A stretch of 64,000 nt of DNA from Chitinophagaceae bacterium (GTDB lineage Bacteria; Bacteroidota; Bacteroidia; Chitinophagales; Chitinophagaceae), in the NCBI GenBank assembly GCA_023957125.1, contig JAMLHL010000022.1, positions 1-64,000 of the forward strand. Reading direction: 5' to 3'. Below, piece after piece: positions 1-9,379 of this stretch. The notes below the pieces were generated by a model that searched no databases, was not told the DNA's origin, and saw nothing but the letters and a program-made list of their open reading frames with translations. The translations under genes and the position numbers were made by a program. How positions within the stretch are numbered: position 1 is the stretch's first letter; the number at the start of each line of letters is the position of its first letter.

Positions 1-798
1 ATCCACTAATATTTTCCGGGCTTTAGCGGTAAAAACCGGTGAATCAATTTTACCACTGAACAAGCCACCATTTACATAAGGAAAGTGGGCCAAATGAGCG
101 GGAAAGCCTTTTGCATTGTCTGCATGTAACCGCTTAAAAAGACGGTTAAGAAACAGGTGTGTGTCGCTGCCATTTTCGGCAGTATGCTGTACCAATGTGT
201 TGGTAAAAATGCTTTCTTCTTCAAATATTTCCGTATCCTCCGCAAAGAAGCAGAATAATAACCTTGACAGGAAAATATTCAGGCTATGTACGCTTTCTTT
301 GGAATTGTATAAGTCATGATTTTCATTGATCAGCAGATCGTACAGTTGTGCCATCTTGTACGCTGCATTGCGGTCGGCTTCGTTGTCGTTGGCGGAATGG
401 TATACTTCACTCCCTGCAAGCGGTAAGAAAAAGCTGAAATATTGGGGTAATTCCTCAATAGGAATGTCTAAGTTTTTGCCCAGTTTCAGGTCTTTTGCCA
501 CTAAAGTTGTATAATCCGTAACAATGGCAAAACGGGGTTTGTGCTTTAGTATTCGTTCTTCTTTTGAAACAGCATCTATAGAGCTAAGCAGCTTGTTGGT
601 TTCTTCTTCCCTGAAAAACACTTTTTTCTTATACAACACTTCTCCTTCTGCTTTTGAAAGATTGAAATCGCCGTTTTTTAGTCTTGTAATAGAAGTTTTG
701 GAAATGCCATAGGCCAAAAGCAAGTCATAAATGAAACTTTCCGGTATAAAATTGTCAAAGATGCGTTTTACGTTCTGCTCTATTTCGTGGCTGTTCAT
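1..798 (-). CDS. MmeI-like DNA methyltransferase/type IIG restriction enzyme, N-terminal part (runs off left edge)
   Basis: The minus strand is open from the ATG at 798 to the window edge, giving 266 residues with no stop. The N-terminal region (EIEQNVKRIFDNF) is followed near residues 180-196 by the helical-domain signature LLFCFFAEDTEIFEEE and near 232-243 by HFPYVNGGLFSG. Both are typical of large class I SAM-dependent methyltransferases of the MmeI/type IIG family, which combine N6-adenine methylation with target recognition and often an N-terminal nuclease. The methylase motifs would lie beyond the left edge, so catalytic competence cannot be judged. Inferred role: restriction-modification or phage defence. 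No partner gene is visible on this side; the next gene is divergent. Confidence 0.75.
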   Translation of the reverse strand, partial: MNSHEIEQNVKRIFDNFIPESFIYDLLLAYGISKTSITRLKNGDFNLSKAEGEVLYKKKVFFREEETNKLLSSIDAVSKEERILKHKPRFAIVTDYTTLVAKDLKLGKNLDIPIEELPQYFSFFLPLAGSEVYHSANDNEADRNAAYKMAQLYDLLINENHDLYNSKESVHSLNIFLSRLLFCFFAEDTEIFEEESIFTNTLVQHTAENGSDTHLFLNRLFKRLHADNAKGFPAHLAHFPYVNGGLFSGKIDSPVFTAKARKILVD

Positions 799-993
799 TA
801 TTCTTTATGTTTCAATAATCTGCAGCAAAATACGAATACCGCTATAAATTAGTAATTCTTTTCATACGGGGCTAAATTCTTTTCCCCGGAACACGACATT
901 TCAACCCCGGAGAAGAACGGGTGAATAAAAATACCCTGGCCGCCCAAAATAACTTTCTCATTTATCATAAATGTTTTATTTTGCCACAGCCCG

Positions 994-2505
994 ATGGGAA
1001 TAATAAGCGCCACCATATCGCAACTGGCCCGCATGCGTCTCTGGCGAATTGAAGCCTGGATGGAACATCCCGTTGCTTCACAATGGGAAGTGGTGCAAAA
1101 CCTGATCGCATCCGCCCAGTACACGGAATTCGGCCGGCGATACGGTTTTTCTTCCGTGTCATCCATTGGTGATTTTAAAAAAGCGGTACCGATTCATGAA
1201 TATGAGGATCTGAAGCCCTTTATACAGCGAATGATGGACGGGGAAGACAATGTTTTGTGGAATACGCCCGTTCGCTGGTTTGCCAAAAGCAGCGGCACCA
1301 CCAGTGCCAAAAGCAAGTTTATCCCGGTGAGCGAAGAAAGTCTCAAAGACGGTCATTATAAGGGCGCCAAAGACACGCTTACCATGTATTACAACTTTAA
1401 CCCGGATTCGGAATTATTGACCGGCAAGGGTTTGGTTATCGGCGGCAGCCACACCATCAACCAACTGAACGAGGACATTCATTTCGGCGACCTGAGCGCC
1501 GTTTTGTTGCAGAATTCTCCTATGTGGGGCCAATGGATCCGTACCCCGGATCTGGCCATTGCTCTTATGGATGAATGGGAGAGCAAAATTGAAAGACTTG
1601 CAGAAACTACTATCCGGGAGAATGTAACTTCTATCTCCGGGGTACCCACCTGGACCCTGGTGCTTTTTAAGAGGATACTTGAAATAACCGGGAAAAATTA
1701 TATTGCGGAAGTGTGGCCTTCGCTGGAATTGTATATTCACGGAGGAGTTTCCTTTACCCCGTACCGGGAACAATTCAGAAAACTGGTGGGCAGGGATATC
1801 TATTACCTGGATACCTATAATGCCAGTGAGGGGTTTTTTGCGGCGCAGGATAAGCCGGGGGAAGAGGGCATGATGCTGTTTCTGGATCACGGGATCTTTA
1901 TGGAATTCATGCCTGTGGAAGAGTATGGGAAGAAAAACCCGGAAACCATTGGTTTGAAGGAGGTGGAGACTGGTAAAAATTACGCCATGGTGATCAGCAC
2001 CAACGGCGGATTGTGGAGATATTTACTGGGAGACACCATTCAATTTACCACCCGTTATCCTTTTCGGATAAAAGTTTCCGGCCGGCTGAAACATTTTATC
2101 AATGCTTTTGGAGAAGAGGTGATTGTAGATAATGCCGATAAAGCAATTTCCGTAGCCTGCGAAAAGACCGGGGCCGTGGTAAACGATTATACGGCTGCCC
2201 CGGTATATTTCAGTGAAAACGGGAACGGCGCACATGAATGGCTGGTGGAATTTGAAAAAGAGCCCGGGAACCTGGACCATTTTACTACCGAGCTGGACAA
2301 GGCCCTGCAAAATATCAACAGCGATTATGAGGCGAAACGGTACAAGGACATTGCGCTCCACCAACCGGTGCTGCACCGGATGCCGAAGGGCCTGTTTAAT
2401 AACTGGCTGAAAAGTAAAGGCAAATTAGGCGGGCAGCACAAGGTGCCCCGATTAAGCAATGAGCGTACCCTGATAGAGGAGATTCTACGGTTCAGGGTAT
2501 TGTAG
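994..2505 (+). CDS. GH3 family acyl-acid-amido synthetase-like protein
   Basis: This 503-residue protein is homologous to the plant GH3 auxin-responsive family. These are ANL-type adenylating enzymes that activate a carboxylic acid with ATP and join it to an amino acid. The ATP-binding motif SSGTTSAKSK is at residues 99-108, the second adenylation motif YNASEGFF is in the middle, and KHFINAFGEE marks the hinge to the C-terminal domain. There is no signal peptide, so it is probably cytoplasmic. The ATG at 994 follows a TATTTTGC box at 977-984, a near match to the Bacteroidota -7 element. A FabG-like reductase follows 58 bases downstream on the same strand. The substrate in bacteria is unknown; the family call is secure, the reaction is inferred. 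Confidence 0.85.
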   Translation: MGIISATISQLARMRLWRIEAWMEHPVASQWEVVQNLIASAQYTEFGRRYGFSSVSSIGDFKKAVPIHEYEDLKPFIQRMMDGEDNVLWNTPVRWFAKSSGTTSAKSKFIPVSEESLKDGHYKGAKDTLTMYYNFNPDSELLTGKGLVIGGSHTINQLNEDIHFGDLSAVLLQNSPMWGQWIRTPDLAIALMDEWESKIERLAETTIRENVTSISGVPTWTLVLFKRILEITGKNYIAEVWPSLELYIHGGVSFTPYREQFRKLVGRDIYYLDTYNASEGFFAAQDKPGEEGMMLFLDHGIFMEFMPVEEYGKKNPETIGLKEVETGKNYAMVISTNGGLWRYLLGDTIQFTTRYPFRIKVSGRLKHFINAFGEEVIVDNADKAISVACEKTGAVVNDYTAAPVYFSENGNGAHEWLVEFEKEPGNLDHFTTELDKALQNINSDYEAKRYKDIALHQPVLHRMPKGLFNNWLKSKGKLGGQHKVPRLSNERTLIEEILRFRVL

Positions 2506-2563
2506 GATGCTTGCCGATTTAACATTCTTTCTGTTATCTTGCAACCATAATGCAGCAAAATTT

Positions 2564-3319
2564 ATGAAATTACTCAACGACAAAGTTGCTATTGTAACCG
2601 GTGCGGCCCGGGGAATTGGAGAAGCTATTGCCGTAAAACTTGCCACCAGCGGAGCACATATAGCCTTTACTTATGTTAGCGACAGCAGCACGGAAAAGGC
2701 GCTTGCCCTGCAGGAAAAACTTCAGGGATTGGGTGTAAATGCGAAAGCATACCAGAGTAATGCCGGGGATTTCGACCAAAGTGAAGCCCTGGTAAATGAG
2801 GTGCTAAAAACATTCGGGGCGGTTGATATCTGCGTGAATAATGCGGGGATTTCAAAAGACAATCTGCTTCTGCGCATGTCTGCCGGTCAATGGGACGAGG
2901 TGATCAACACCAATCTCCGGAGTGTTTTCAATATGACCAAACAGGTGATCCGTCCTATGATGAAAGCCAAAAGCGGCAGTATAATCAATATGAGCTCCAT
3001 TATTGGTATTACGGGCAACGCCGGGCAAAGCAGCTATGCAGCCAGTAAAGCAGGTATCGTGGGTTTTACAAAAAGTATAGCTAAGGAAATGGGCAGCCGC
3101 AACATTCGTTGCAATGCCATCGCCCCTGGTTTTATTGAAACCGATATGACCGGCTACCTCAAAGAAGGAGACGCCGCCGAAAAATATAAGAGCAGTATCC
3201 CGCTGGGCAGATTCGGAACAGGAGAGGATATTGCCGATGTGGCTTTGTTTCTTGCCAGCGACTGGAGCCGGTATATTACCGGCCAGGTGATCAGTGTTTG
3301 CGGAGGATTGAATACATAA
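2564..3319 (+). CDS. fabG: SDR-family 3-oxoacyl-ACP reductase (FabG-like)
   Basis: This 251-residue classical short-chain dehydrogenase has the NAD(P) glycine motif TGAARGIGEA near residue 11, the NNAG motif, and the catalytic Ser-Tyr-Lys set in SSIIGITGNAGQSSYAASK. The C-terminal CGGLN ending and overall length match FabG, which reduces 3-oxoacyl-ACP in fatty acid elongation. The ATG at 2564 is preferred over an upstream in-frame codon because the Rossmann beta-strand (KVAIVTGA) begins right after it. A TATCTTGC box at 2535-2542 could be its own promoter. Many FabG paralogues act on other substrates, and proximity to a GH3 ligase rather than other fab genes leaves the substrate open. Confidence 0.8.
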   Translation: MKLLNDKVAIVTGAARGIGEAIAVKLATSGAHIAFTYVSDSSTEKALALQEKLQGLGVNAKAYQSNAGDFDQSEALVNEVLKTFGAVDICVNNAGISKDNLLLRMSAGQWDEVINTNLRSVFNMTKQVIRPMMKAKSGSIINMSSIIGITGNAGQSSYAASKAGIVGFTKSIAKEMGSRNIRCNAIAPGFIETDMTGYLKEGDAAEKYKSSIPLGRFGTGEDIADVALFLASDWSRYITGQVISVCGGLNT

Positions 3320-3334
3320 CCCTTGCCCGGGTCG

Positions 3335-3368
3335 TTGCCTGATTTTAGCGCTTTAAGACTTATCTTTG
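3335..3368 (+). promoter_or_regulatory. Predicted Bacteroidota-type promoter
   Basis: A TTG (3335-3337) lies 23 bases before a perfect TAnnTTTG box, TATCTTTG at 3361-3368. This arrangement matches the -33/-7 promoters described for Bacteroidota, and it sits 25 bases before the start of the TolB-like lipoprotein gene. Confidence 0.5.
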
Positions 3369-3392
3369 CTGCCGTTATAAAAAAAAGTGACA

Positions 3393-4511
3393 ATGACTAT
3401 AAGACAAATGACGGTGTGCATTGCATTAGCATGTTTCAGCCTCCCCGTTATTAACGGCTGCAATTCCGGAAATAAAAGTGTAACAGCAAATTCCGGGGCG
3501 CCTTCCGATACCTTACATTATCCGGAAGAAAAACATTTTAAAAATATACAGCAACTGACTTTTGGCGGCGACAATGCGGAAGCCTACTGGAGTTTTGACA
3601 GCAAGTATCTTATCTTTCAACGTACCAACCCTAAGGAAGGATTAGATTGTGACCAGATATTTATAGGGAAAGTTCCCCAACAACCCGGCGAAAAGTTTGA
3701 GTACCGGATGGTAAGCACGGGCAAGGGAAGAACCACCTGCGCCTTTTTCACCAAAGACGGACAGCATATTATTTATGCCTCTACGCACCTGGGCGGCGAT
3801 GAATGTCCGCCTGTGCCCGACAGGAAAAAGTATGGCAATAAATACATCTGGCCTTTGTACAACAGCTACGATATTTTTATGGCCGACCTGGAAGGGAATA
3901 TTGTAAAACAACTTACCAATTCCAAAGGCTATGACGCGGAGGCCACACTTTCGCCCGATGGCAACAAAATGATCTATACCAGCGATAAAGAGGGTGATCT
4001 GGAATTGTATATTATGGATCTGGAATCGGGAAAAGAAGAAAGAATTACCCATACGCTGGGTTATGACGGCGGCGCATGGTTCAGCCCCGACGGTACAAAG
4101 ATCATCTGGCGGGCTTCCCGCCCCCAAACGGAAGAGGAAGTTAAGGAATATAAAGAACTGCTTGCAGACGGGCTGGTAGCACCCACCAATATGGAAGTGT
4201 GGGTGGCGGATGCCGATGGCAGCAATGCCCGGCAGGTTACCGATTTCGGGCAGGCCAACTGGGCGCCTAATTTTATGCCCGACAGCAAACGGATCATTTT
4301 TGCTTCTAATCATGAATACAAAAGAGGATTCCCTTTTAATCTTTACACGATCAATGGGGACGGCAGCGATCTGCAAAAAGTAAGCCGTGATAAAGGCTTT
4401 GACGCCTTTCCGATGTTTTCCCCCGACGGGAAGAAAATTGCGTTTAGCAGCAATCGCAACAACGGCGGTACGAGAGATACCAATGTTTTTATAGCCGACT
4501 GGGTGGAATAA
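3393..4511 (+). CDS. TolB-like beta-propeller lipoprotein
   Basis: The 372-residue product opens with a lipoprotein signal: a hydrophobic stretch ending LPVINGC, where the Cys would be lipidated. The body carries repeated PD40/WD40-like beta-propeller blades of the TolB C-terminal type (for example LSPDGNKMIYTSDKEGD, FSPDGTKIIWRAS, FSPDGKKIAFSSN). Such propellers are binding scaffolds; no catalytic domain is present, so it is not a prolyl oligopeptidase. It is probably anchored to the outer or inner membrane facing the periplasm. The ATG at 3393 is chosen; a GTG two codons upstream (3387) is equally possible. The next gene follows after 22 bases, suggesting co-transcription. Confidence 0.75.
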   Translation: MTIRQMTVCIALACFSLPVINGCNSGNKSVTANSGAPSDTLHYPEEKHFKNIQQLTFGGDNAEAYWSFDSKYLIFQRTNPKEGLDCDQIFIGKVPQQPGEKFEYRMVSTGKGRTTCAFFTKDGQHIIYASTHLGGDECPPVPDRKKYGNKYIWPLYNSYDIFMADLEGNIVKQLTNSKGYDAEATLSPDGNKMIYTSDKEGDLELYIMDLESGKEERITHTLGYDGGAWFSPDGTKIIWRASRPQTEEEVKEYKELLADGLVAPTNMEVWVADADGSNARQVTDFGQANWAPNFMPDSKRIIFASNHEYKRGFPFNLYTINGDGSDLQKVSRDKGFDAFPMFSPDGKKIAFSSNRNNGGTRDTNVFIADWVE

Positions 4512-4533
4512 GGATCAACAAAAACTATTTCCC

Positions 4534-5664
4534 ATGCAAATTGCCGTTTTGGGCGCTGGCAGAGTGGGACAAACTATTGCCGGAGACCTTGCCCGATCTT
4601 TTGAAGTAACGTCTTTCGATAAAGATGAAGCAGCGCTTGCAGCATTGGTAAGAAGAGTTCCTGCGGTGAAAACGAGAGTGGCTGACCTTGCCGAAGTGCA
4701 ACAGTATGGCGGAATGCTGGCGTCTTTTGATATAGTAGTGGCCGCCGTCCCGGGATTTATGGGTTTCCGGGTGTTGCAAAGTGTCATTGAAGCGGGGAAG
4801 AATGTGGTTGATATTTCTTTTTCCCCGGAGAACCTGCTGGCGTTGGACCGCCTCGCTAAGGAAAACAGGGTGTGTGCAGTAGTGGATTGCGGCGTGGCGC
4901 CGGGGATGAGCAACCTGGTGCTGGGCCGGTACAATGAAGAGATGGAGGTGGATCATTTTGAATGTTATGTTGGCGGGTTGCCAAAAATCCGGCAAAAGCC
5001 CTTTGAATATAAAGCGCCTTTTTCGCCGGTGGACGTAATTGAAGAATACACGCGCCCGGCAAGATTGATGGAAAACGGCCAGATCGTTACCAAAGCAGCC
5101 CTGTCGGAGCCGGAGCTGATGGATTTTGAAGGCGTGGGAACCCTCGAAGCATTTAATACCGACGGGTTACGTTCTGTTTTATACACGATGGCCCATATCC
5201 CTCACATGAAAGAAAAAACCCTGCGCTATCCGGGTCACAGGGAATTGATCATGTCCCTGCAGAGAAGCGGCTTTTTCAGTTCCGATGCTCTTTCCGTTAA
5301 CGGAAAGGAAATTTCCCCTTTGGAATTTACTTCCCGCATTTTATTTGATGAATGGCAATTGCACCCCGGCGAGGAAGAATTTACGGTGATGAGGATCCTG
5401 GTGAAGGGGACCGGGGATGGGAAAAGAAAAACGATCGTATATGATTTACTGGATCATTACGACCCCGAAAGCCAAACCTCTTCCATGGCACGCTGCACAG
5501 GCTATACCTGTACTGCTATGGTGCAGCTTCTTGCTCAAAATAAGGTTACCGACAGCGGCGTTTTCCCTCCCGAGATGATCGGAAAAAACCAGGCTCATTT
5601 TGACCAGATCATTGAATATTTAAAAGCGAGGAATGTGCATTGGGTCAAAAAAGAAGCCTGGTAA
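4534..5664 (+). CDS. Saccharopine dehydrogenase family protein
   Basis: This 376-residue protein has an N-terminal Rossmann fold (IAVLGAGRVGQTIAGDL) and the family signature VDCGVAPGMSNLVLGRY near residues 116-132, as in saccharopine dehydrogenase and carboxynorspermidine dehydrogenase relatives. The family interconverts amino acids and keto acids through saccharopine-type linkages using NAD(P)H. Bacteria without the alpha-aminoadipate pathway often carry such proteins with undefined roles, so no single substrate is assigned. It lies 22 bases behind the TolB-like gene and probably belongs to the same transcript. Confidence 0.75.
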   Translation: MQIAVLGAGRVGQTIAGDLARSFEVTSFDKDEAALAALVRRVPAVKTRVADLAEVQQYGGMLASFDIVVAAVPGFMGFRVLQSVIEAGKNVVDISFSPENLLALDRLAKENRVCAVVDCGVAPGMSNLVLGRYNEEMEVDHFECYVGGLPKIRQKPFEYKAPFSPVDVIEEYTRPARLMENGQIVTKAALSEPELMDFEGVGTLEAFNTDGLRSVLYTMAHIPHMKEKTLRYPGHRELIMSLQRSGFFSSDALSVNGKEISPLEFTSRILFDEWQLHPGEEEFTVMRILVKGTGDGKRKTIVYDLLDHYDPESQTSSMARCTGYTCTAMVQLLAQNKVTDSGVFPPEMIGKNQAHFDQIIEYLKARNVHWVKKEAW

Positions 5665-5696
5665 AGTAAAATTGCGTCGGTATGACAACATTTTGC

Positions 5697-5704
5697 TATT
5701 TTTG
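5697..5704 (+). promoter_or_regulatory. Predicted -7 promoter box in the 304-base gap before ricT
   Basis: The gap 5665-5968 holds no gene. It contains a perfect TAnnTTTG box (TATTTTTG, 5697-5704) with a TTG 22 bases upstream, which would give a leader of roughly 260 bases to the ricT gene. The leader contains an 8-bp inverted repeat (ATATTGAA and TTCAATAT, about 5768-5797). No riboswitch class was recognised. Confidence 0.4.
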
Positions 5705-5968
5705 GGTACAAGTGTCCTGTAAAAGGATTCGATATATATAATGTTACGGTATTGGTGAGCAGGGTAAGAATATTGAAACGCATATTCAAATTCAATATAA
5801 CTATTTCTCTGACAGGAATTATGATATTTGTTATAGTATAACATTCGTTTGCACCTCCAGGTCAGAGATCCTCTTTTTCGGGAGAGGAAACGTGTATCCA
5901 CTCTAAGAACGGTAACATTTGTATTCTTTCACAGGCACACATTATTAACGATTAATACATGTATTAAT

Positions 5969-7192
5969 ATGGGTTGTAGTGGCTGTGGTACAAATGGGGG
6001 TGGTGGATGCAGTAGCGGTGGATGCAATCGTATGGATGTGTACGACTGGTTGTCTGATATCCCTCTTTCTTATAACGATGATAGTTGTCCGGTGGTGGAG
6101 GTATCTTTTAACAATGGCAGCAGGAAAGATTTTTTTCGTAATGCTACGGCCCTGATTTTTGAAAAGGGGGACCTGATAACCGTTGAAGGCGTCAGCGGGT
6201 TTGACGTTGGCCAGGTAAATTTATCGGGGGAAATAGTGCGGCTTCAGCTAAAAAAGAAAGGTGTGGCGGAGAATGATCCCCAGATGAAGAAGGTTTTGCG
6301 AAAAGCCAGCGCCCGGGATATTGAGGTAATGAAGCAAAATAAATCCCGTGAAAGGGAGGCCCTGATACGCTCCAGGGCCATTGCCCGGCAGTTGAAGCTG
6401 GAAATGAAACTGTCGGAGGTGGAGATCCAGGCGGATGGCAGAAAAGCCACTTTTTTTTATACTGCCGATGGCCGGGTTGATTTTCGGGAACTGATAAAGT
6501 TGTATGCGTCCGAATTCAGGGTAAAAGTGGAGATGAAGCAGATCGGCGCCCGGCAGGAAGCGGCAAAATTGGGTGGTATCGGCAGTTGTGGCCGGGAACT
6601 CTGCTGCAGCACCTGGATCAACAATTTCAAGAGTGTAACTACCGAAGTGGCGCGCTACCAAAATCTCAGCATCAACCAGGCGAAGTTGAGCGGGCAGTGC
6701 GGACGCCTCAAATGCTGCCTGAATTACGAGTTGGACACTTACCTCGATGCGCTGCAAAATTTTCCCAACAATGCCGAGGTATTAGAAACGGAAAAAGGCA
6801 GGGCTTCCCTTATCAAGAAGGATATTTTTCGCAATCTTATGTGGTATATTCTTCCCGACAGCAGTAAACACTATCCGCTTTCAATTGGAACCGTGCGTAA
6901 GATCCAGGGAATGAATGCGAGTGGTTTAAAGCCCGAGACGCTCGAAGCTGAGGAGTTGGAAACCCGTAAACCCAAAGAAGCGGAGCCTGATTTTGTGGAC
7001 GTGGTAGGTCAGATCAGCCTGCGCAGCTTGGAAAAAAATGACCGGAAAAGAAAGGCGCGCCATAGGGAGCAACACGGAAAAGGTGGCAGGGGGAACACGA
7101 ATACGAAGCAGTCTAATCATCCGCCACAACAGGGCCAGCCGCGTCATCATTTCAGAAAAGACAAAGACAGGGGTAAATCGAATCCGGGATAG
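5969..7192 (+). CDS. ricT: RicT/PSP1 domain protein (Cys-rich)
   Basis: The 407-residue product starts with a Cys/Gly-rich segment (MGCSGCGTNGGGGCSSGGC), typical of Bacteroidota PSP1 proteins. The PSP1 C-terminal region follows with Cys clusters CGRELCC (from residue 207) and CGRLKCC (from residue 244), which in RicT/YaaT proteins ligate an Fe-S cluster. In Bacillus the RicA-RicF-RicT (Y-) complex affects RNA maturation by RNase Y; the role in Bacteroidota is inferred by homology. The C-terminal ~70 residues are Lys/Arg/Gly-rich and likely disordered, possibly RNA-binding. The ATG at 5969 is chosen because the Cys-rich N-terminus is the conserved beginning; the frame stays open upstream but without conserved sequence. 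Confidence 0.85.
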   Translation: MGCSGCGTNGGGGCSSGGCNRMDVYDWLSDIPLSYNDDSCPVVEVSFNNGSRKDFFRNATALIFEKGDLITVEGVSGFDVGQVNLSGEIVRLQLKKKGVAENDPQMKKVLRKASARDIEVMKQNKSREREALIRSRAIARQLKLEMKLSEVEIQADGRKATFFYTADGRVDFRELIKLYASEFRVKVEMKQIGARQEAAKLGGIGSCGRELCCSTWINNFKSVTTEVARYQNLSINQAKLSGQCGRLKCCLNYELDTYLDALQNFPNNAEVLETEKGRASLIKKDIFRNLMWYILPDSSKHYPLSIGTVRKIQGMNASGLKPETLEAEELETRKPKEAEPDFVDVVGQISLRSLEKNDRKRKARHREQHGKGGRGNTNTKQSNHPPQQGQPRHHFRKDKDRGKSNPG

Positions 7193-7267
7193 GACGAGGC
7201 TGAAACCTACCGCTCTCCGTCTCCTCTCCTACAAAAAATTTCACTCGCTCCCGTCTCCGGCCTCAGC

Positions 7268-8518
7268 TCAAAGGCCTATAGGCGTCTTCTTTATCTTATA
7301 GCCTTTTATTCCGAACCAGGCCACCACTACAAAACAAAACAGCGGTATGATATAGGCTTTTGCAGTGCCCCCCTCGGCAAGAAGCCCCATAAAATACGGC
7401 ATCAGGGCACCTCCTACGATAGACATGATCTGGAAAGAAGATCCCTTTTTGGTATGGTGTCCGAGGTCTTTTACGCCTAAGGCAAAAATGGTGGGGAACA
7501 TAATAGATTCAAAAAAGAAAATAGTCATCAGTGAATATACGGAGAACCAGTCTTTACCCCAGATCACGATCAAACAAAGAAAAATATTGATGATGGCAAA
7601 AAAGGCCAGTAATTTATTGGGCGCAATTTTTCGCATCAGGGCCGTTCCCACAAATCGGCCAAGCGTAAAGAGCAACAAGCTGACGGAAAGAAGATAAGCC
7701 GCTTTTGCGTTATCAATATCATGCCTTGCCTCTGTGCAATAGTTAATAAATAAAGCGGCTATACCTACCTGAGCCGCCACATAAAAAAACTGAGCGACAA
7801 CGCTATATACAAAATGGGAGTGCTGAAACAAGGGCTTGGTGTCCTGGGTCTTATCAGAAACCATTTCGCTTTCCTTTATTTCCGGTAAATGGGTTCTCCA
7901 GAACAGCAAAGCAATGAACAATACGATGACGGCGATAATTACATACACCATCCTCACCGAACTCAGGTCACTGCTGTCCTGCCCGGCCGCTTCATTAAAA
8001 AATACATTTGCCGCAATAATAGGACCGATGAAAGAGCCCAATCCATTAAAACACTGCGACAGGTTGAGCCGGAACTCGGAGGTTGCCGGGTTCCCCAATA
8101 CCGTAACATACGGGTTGGCGGCAGTTTCAAGGCAGGTAAGCCCGGAAGCAAGGATAAAAAGCGCTACCAGGAAGAAATCGAAACTGGCCATCTGTGCAGA
8201 AGGAAAAAAGAGAAACGCGCCGCCGGCATATAAGAACAGGCCCAGTAGGATCCCTTTCTTGTAGCCATACTTATTCATGAAAATTCCTGCCGGCAGGGCG
8301 ATAAGAAAGTAGGCGCCGAAATAAGCAGCCTGTAACAGCGTTGACCTGGCTTTGGTTACTTTAAGCGCATCCTGGAAGTGCTTATTCAATACGTCAAGCA
8401 ATCCGTAAGCCAATCCCCATAAAAAGAACAGGCTGGTAACCAGTATCAAAGGAAAAAGATACCCTTTTTGATTATTTGAAACGGGAGTAGTTCCGGTGCT
8501 GCCTGTGTTGAGGGCCAT
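7268..8518 (-). CDS. fucP: L-fucose:H+ symporter (FucP-type MFS permease)
   Basis: This 416-residue major facilitator protein has about 12 membrane segments. N-terminal FucP hallmarks are FFLWGLAYGLLDVLNKHFQ and the first-loop motif AGIFMNKYGYKKG, with the transmembrane stretch SGLTCLETAANPYV further on. It imports L-fucose with protons across the inner membrane. It is the last gene of a six-gene minus-strand run whose other members fit oxidative L-fucose breakdown, supporting fucose as the substrate. It lies 26 bases after the SDR gene and converges with ricT across a 75-base gap. Relatives also transport glucose or galactose, so context carries part of the call. Confidence 0.85.
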   Translation of the reverse strand: MALNTGSTGTTPVSNNQKGYLFPLILVTSLFFLWGLAYGLLDVLNKHFQDALKVTKARSTLLQAAYFGAYFLIALPAGIFMNKYGYKKGILLGLFLYAGGAFLFFPSAQMASFDFFLVALFILASGLTCLETAANPYVTVLGNPATSEFRLNLSQCFNGLGSFIGPIIAANVFFNEAAGQDSSDLSSVRMVYVIIAVIVLFIALLFWRTHLPEIKESEMVSDKTQDTKPLFQHSHFVYSVVAQFFYVAAQVGIAALFINYCTEARHDIDNAKAAYLLSVSLLLFTLGRFVGTALMRKIAPNKLLAFFAIINIFLCLIVIWGKDWFSVYSLMTIFFFESIMFPTIFALGVKDLGHHTKKGSSFQIMSIVGGALMPYFMGLLAEGGTAKAYIIPLFCFVVVAWFGIKGYKIKKTPIGL

Positions 8519-8545
8519 GCAATTAGGATTTATGTATTTAAAGAC

Positions 8546-9328
8546 TTATTCAATTGAGCGATCTAAATGGCTGTAGCCTCCGTCAACAAAAATGATCTGC
8601 CCCGTTGTATGACTGGACCGGTCGCTTAATAAAAAAACCGCCATGTCCGCGATTTCTTCGGAAGTAGTCATCCTTTTTCCCAGGGGGATCTTCGATACGA
8701 TCTGCGCCAGCTTTTCTTCCGGATTGGGCAGGGTTTTTATCCAGTTTTCATATAGGGGAGTCCACACTTCGGCGGGTAGTACCGTATTTACCCGGATGGA
8801 ATAAGGAAGCAATTCAACCGCCCATTCCCTGGTGAGGGCATTGATAGCCCCTTTGGAAGCGGCATAGCCGGAGGTGTTGCCCTGCCCGGTAACCGCCACC
8901 TTGGAACCAATATTAACGATATTGCCTTTTGTTTTTTTAAGATAAGGCAATGCGTAATGAGCCAGGTTATAAAAATGACTCAGGTTGTTCCGGAGCGACC
9001 CGAAAAATTTTTCCGGGGTTCCTTTTTCAAGTCCCACTCCGTCATTTTTACCGGCATTGTTGATCAGTCCGTCTATCCGGCCATATTTCTCCACTGTGAA
9101 GTCTATTGTCTCCCTGCATACGCCCGGATCACCCAGTTCTCCCGTTACATAACCGGCTTTTCCACCCAGCTTAACGATCTCATCCACGATCTGCTGGTTA
9201 TCCGATTTGTTTCTTCCGGCTATTATCACAATACCTCCCTCCGCGGCAATGGTTTTGCTAATGGCAGCGCCTATGCCTTTAGCGCCCCCGGTAACGATGT
9301 AAACTTTATTGGCGAGATTCAGATCCAT
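8546..9328 (-). CDS. SDR oxidoreductase of the L-fucose operon
   Basis: The 260-residue classical SDR has the cofactor motif TGGAKGIGAA, NNAG, and the catalytic Tyr/Lys in GYAASKGAIN. In non-phosphorylative fucose catabolism two dehydrogenase steps are needed: L-fucose to L-fucono-lactone, and 2-keto-3-deoxy-L-fuconate to its 2,4-diketo form. This protein could serve either; the substrate-loop sequence VLPAEVWTPLYENWI is reminiscent of annotated L-fucose dehydrogenases, so the first step is favoured. The position between the lactonase and FucP genes supports the pathway. Which of the two oxidations it performs cannot be settled from sequence alone. Confidence 0.75.
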   Translation of the reverse strand: MDLNLANKVYIVTGGAKGIGAAISKTIAAEGGIVIIAGRNKSDNQQIVDEIVKLGGKAGYVTGELGDPGVCRETIDFTVEKYGRIDGLINNAGKNDGVGLEKGTPEKFFGSLRNNLSHFYNLAHYALPYLKKTKGNIVNIGSKVAVTGQGNTSGYAASKGAINALTREWAVELLPYSIRVNTVLPAEVWTPLYENWIKTLPNPEEKLAQIVSKIPLGKRMTTSEEIADMAVFLLSDRSSHTTGQIIFVDGGYSHLDRSIE

Positions 9329-9330
9329 GT

Positions 9331-9366
9331 TTTTGATTTGAAATTTGAAATTTAAGATTTGAAATT
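9331..9366. repeat. Short AT-rich direct repeat between SDR and lactonase genes
   Basis: The 51-base spacer contains repeated GATTTGAAATTT-type units (three overlapping copies). Simple repeats of this kind are common between Bacteroidota genes; no function is assigned. Confidence 0.5.
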
Positions 9367-9379
9367 AATGGGTTAAACC

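Noticed and set aside
849..1166. Minus-strand open frames over the start of the GH3 gene
   Set aside because: They are shadows of the plus-strand GH3 frame and show no conserved motifs.
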